Assembly (NCBI RefSeq): GCF_030269925.1
Contig: NC_085133.1
Coordinates: 2,252,001 to 2,316,000 of the forward strand
Source of the DNA: Bombyx mori
Taxonomy: Eukaryota; Arthropoda; Insecta; Lepidoptera; Bombycidae
DNA: 64,000 bases
Direction: 5' to 3'
The position numbers and the translations under genes are program-made. The notes beneath the pieces were generated by a model that worked only from the letters and a program-made list of their open reading frames with translations, did not search any database and had not been told where the DNA came from. The stretch's first letter is position 1. Each line of letters begins with the position of its first letter. Positions 60,876 through 64,000 of the stretch are shown here, in pieces.

Positions 60876-61486
60876 TGGTGACTCCGACGTGATATAGTCG
60901 GGCGTAACTGCTAGTATGCAGCAAAGACCCCGACTATGTATAACTGCGTACGAGGCCTGCGCCACGACTCGGCCGCCGCTCGCGGCCATTCGGGTTTGAT
61001 CAACGCCACGCTAAGACCGTGTCACTCCTCGACTTACGCGTACTCTTTTGCTTTGTTAAAAAAACGGTTGGCGACCCTGTGGCGATTACAGACAGTTAAA
61101 TTCACGCACAATACCCGATCAGTATCTGATTCATCATCAGCGCATCAAGAACTTCGGCTACCACAACCCCCGCATTCTCGCAGATAAAAGCAAGTCATCG
61201 ACAGTCATCCCACAGCAAGCCAGCATCGCAGCCTCAACAGGACCATCGCAGCCGACTCACCGCGCTTCCTGGTCCTACGGCACGCACCTACACTGCCTCA
61301 TCAAGCAGCATTCAAGCTCAGTCTCGACTCACCGCAGACTTCGAGCAGCACTGGCGACAATCACGCAGTACTTCAAGCTCAGTTGCGACTCACCGCAAAC
61401 TTCGAGCAGCACTAGCACTTGCAAGCTAATCTCAGCACGGACAACGCTAACTAAATAACACGACCTCCAGTCTCGGAGGGGAGTGA

Positions 61487-61661
61487 TGTGGTGGGTAGCT
61501 ATCATACAACGCAAGAAAATTGACAGATGCCTGAATCTCTCTTACGACATTTTCAAGATAAAGCGCACAAGTTCCGAACAACAACATTCAGACCGTCGGT
61601 CTACCGAGCTATATCACCCGCTCGGTGGAAGATCTTCCCTTTGTCGTATATCTCTCCAAAC
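61487..61661 (+). repeat. 3' LTR of the miniature element
   Basis: 175 bp; differs from the 5' LTR by a handful of changes and a short deletion (gcgcacaagttcc for gcgcatctatacaagttcc). Confidence 0.85.
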
Positions 61662-61671
61662 TTATTTATGG

Positions 61672-62755
61672 TATTTTGGTTTTGCGGGTTGCTTAGTTAC
61701 GGCTCCGACTTCTGTTATGGTCATTATGAAGTACAGCATGCACGCGAGTTCATGTCCATCGGGGCCAGAGGCACGCGCGGGGGACAGCTCGCCCCACCTT
61801 CGCCCACCTCCCCGCATTTGTCTGACATCGAGTGTTATCCTTGACGGTTGTGACGCGTGCTTACCGATATCGAAAATTTACGCTAACGCTATTGTGTTAT
61901 TTAACCATGACTACTCCACTTCCAACAAGTTCAGTTAGAAAAAAATCTACTGAAAAAAGATACATACTGATTCCGACTCTGATCTGTCGGTTGTCTTTTC
62001 ATTTGATAGTGATTGAATTGGAATTTAAAAAATATTTTTCTCTATTAGAAATAAACAAGTAATTACTTATCACATTTATTTTATTTCATAAATTGCAAAA
62101 TGACCTTAAGTTACATTAACCCAAATTGACAGCTGTTGACTAAATCGGTAGTTATTATCGACATTACCATAATTAACTAGGTCACAGCACTACCGTATTC
62201 CTCAGGATGGACATGAACTCGCGCGCCTACTGTATATTCCATGCGAGATGTTTTAGATGATATTTTTCCAATACATTCTTTCTGCATTAGAACCTAATTA
62301 ACGAGAAGTGAATTCTAATTTTGGCTCTTTGATAGTGATGCACACATACCTAAACGAATTATTGTGCTTTCTCAAACATTTGATTGAAATATTTATTGCA
62401 CGACTAAACAAAATAAAAATATGTATTCGAACATTCGAACTTAAAAGAATATTAGAATAATAGTTTCAGTTAAGTTAAAATAATAATAATATGTATAAAT
62501 GTAAAACACATCATTATTTGATCTATAACGTCTTTTCAGGCTGAAATATTACAGTAAAATAGAAGAGGGTACAGAGACATAGAGGGAGAGTGGAAACCAG
62601 GTTCTTGTCAGGAAAAATCCTGGACTGTAGTTAAATTCAGAAAAGAAACTAATCACAAAAATTTCCCTAAAAACTCGTATTTTTTCAATCTGGTAAACCA
62701 ACACGTTCGCCGCATACAGACGTGCGATATTAAAGCTTAGCTACAACTAGACGTA
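61672..62755. other. Duplicated intergenic DNA, no gene
   Basis: Counterpart of 48070-49204. No exon assigned. Confidence 0.5.
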
Positions 62756-62865
62756 GACTTTGAAATGGCTACGGTCACGTGGATTAAGAGAACACATTCT
62801 TAGAAGCAGTCTTCCCGATTTGTACGCCACGTTGCAAACAACAATATTATCGTAGACTGGTCGTT

Positions 62866-63113
62866 CACCGGTGGTAGGACCTCCTGTGAGTCCGTACAGG
62901 TAGGTACCACCGTCCTGCCTACTTCTGCCGTGATGCAGTAATGCGTTTCGGCTTGAAGGGCAGGGCAGCCGTTGTAACTATAGTGAGACCTTAGAACTTA
63001 TATCTCAAGGTGGGTGGCGCATTTACGTTGTAGATGTCTATGGGCTCCAGTAACCACTTAACACCAGGTGGGCTGTGAGCTCGTCCACCTATCTAAGTAA
63101 TAAAAAAAAAACT
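62866..63113 (+). repeat. Bm1-type SINE (duplicate of 49317)
   Basis: Headless body, same diagnostic bases and same flanks as 49317-49554. Confidence 0.9.
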
Positions 63114-63318
63114 TAGGACTAAGACACCAAGTAAGTAGATAGTGAGCTGGGTCTCTGGCAATGCTGACGTCCATCAGCAGTGGTATTCACTCACCATCAG
63201 GTTGGGACGTACGCTGGTGTGCATACAAAATCCAGGATAAAACAAGTATGCTGAGCACAATCTAATTTAGAACGAACTTCATCTTCACAGTTAAACGACA
63301 AAAAGTGCATCTTTATTT

Positions 63319-63905
63319 TGTACTAGCAAACCCGGCGAACTTTGTTCCGCCTTAGAGGCAAGAAATGAGCAGACTTTTGATCAAGGTCAATTTTTTATTT
63401 GGATAATTAATGTAAATTAAAAGAGCAAGTATTTTAATGATTCTTTATTGGCCATGTATTTTAGCTGTTATTATTATATTTTCTTGTTCTTCTTCAGTCC
63501 TTTCACTCGCGAAGTTTCGAATCCTAATTGCATTACGGTTTCGTCGGGAAAGATTTGATCGTGTTGGTCGCGGCATGGCTTTCTTAATGATTACCCATCT
63601 CGGCACATTAAGATAATCGAAACTCGAAACAAACACATCAACCGGTCAACTTCAAAATTCTACTATAATTAACCATAAACTACATTACGTTTAGCTGTCA
63701 GTTACGTTTTGTTATTCCATATCTGTTGCGTTTTGTTATATCACATTTTATGTCACATCCCACAGAAACGTGATAAAAAGTATCAAATGTCCTTCTCCTG
63801 ATTCTAAGCTACCTCCCCACCAATTTTCAGCCAAATCACTTCAGCCGTTCTTGAGTTATAAATAGTGTAACAAACACGACTTTCTTTTATATATATTGAT
63901 TTCAT
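63319..63905. repeat. RTE-type dispersed repeat (duplicate of 49766)
   Basis: actagcaaacccggcgaact to gttcttgagttataaatagt. Confidence 0.6.
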
Positions 63906-64000
63906 TAGTTAACTTTAGTGAACTTAAAAACAGTCCATTTGTTTGTATTCTCATAAACTTATAAAAATACAATGTTCGTTATTCGTAAGCTTATAACGAT

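Larger units (their letters stand above)
60695..61661 (+). mobile_element. Miniature LTR retroelement (two LTRs, primer site, purine tract, no gag/pol)
   Basis: 5' LTR 60695-60875 and 3' LTR 61487-61661 share start TGTGGYGGGTAGC and end CTCTCCAAAC. Right after the 5' LTR lies a primer-binding-like tggtgactccgacgtgat. Just before the 3' LTR is a purine tract, ggaggggag. The 4-bp TTAT is duplicated on both sides. The 611-bp interior has no gag or pol frame. The LTRs end in AC instead of the usual CA. Confidence 0.85.
49205..62755. repeat. Tandem segmental duplication, unit 2
   Basis: Second copy of the unit beginning at 37138; it contains the right odorant receptor gene. It is longer (about 13.6 kb) because of private insertions: a Jockey-like fragment, a 2.9-kb TIR element, a SINE, a CR1-like piece and the LTR element's interior. 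Confidence 0.8.
62756..63999. repeat. Tandem segmental duplication, start of unit 3
   Basis: Matches 49205-50450 closely, including the SINE and the RTE-type repeat, then leaves the window. Confidence 0.8.

Overview
The window is lepidopteran genomic DNA, almost certainly a silkworm of the genus Bombyx. It contains about twenty copies of a Bm1-type tRNA-derived SINE, a Dong-type non-LTR element next to TAA repeats, a Jockey-like LINE family with many 5'-truncated copies, an R1-clade LINE with a UAAUG stop/start junction, and moth-type intron-rich genes. More than half of the sequence is recognisable transposon-derived DNA. Bombyx mori cannot be separated from B. mandarina from sequence alone.

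Host genes. (1) Positions 505-17357, minus strand: the 5' part of the MAGI scaffold gene (Magi). Eleven coding exons assemble with matching phase into about 507 residues: two WW domains, PDZ1, a linker and PDZ2. The gene continues off the left edge. Its introns hold SINEs, Jockey-like fragments and a nearly complete Jockey-like element (7987-12458, antisense to the gene). (2) Positions 37892-46823 and 52171-59640, minus strand: two nearly identical, apparently intact odorant receptor genes (400 and 399 residues, five coding exons each) in tandem. They lie in a duplicated segment of about 12-13.5 kb whose repeat starts again near 62756, so a third copy is expected just beyond the right edge.

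Mobile DNA between and inside the genes. 19952-20264 is a hAT-type MITE with an 8-bp target duplication. 20838-22427 is a dead maT-type (DD37D) mariner interrupted by a LINE 3' end. 26348-32629 is a full-length R1-clade retrotransposon with both ORFs open, inserted into an old CR1-like fragment with an 11-bp target duplication. 41045-44995 is a Dong element with an intact 1197-residue ORF, sitting in a TAA-rich tract in the large intron of the left receptor gene beside a young Jockey-like copy. 54198-57062 is a 2.9-kb terminal-inverted-repeat element with a reiterated 15-bp motif, present only in the right receptor gene. 60695-61661 is a miniature LTR element whose counterpart in the other duplicate (47879-48059) is a solo LTR.

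Together the right half reads as a recently expanded odorant receptor cluster. Shared insertions (before duplication) and private insertions (after duplication) record the order of events. The rest of the sequence is AT-rich intergenic or intronic DNA in which I see no gene.
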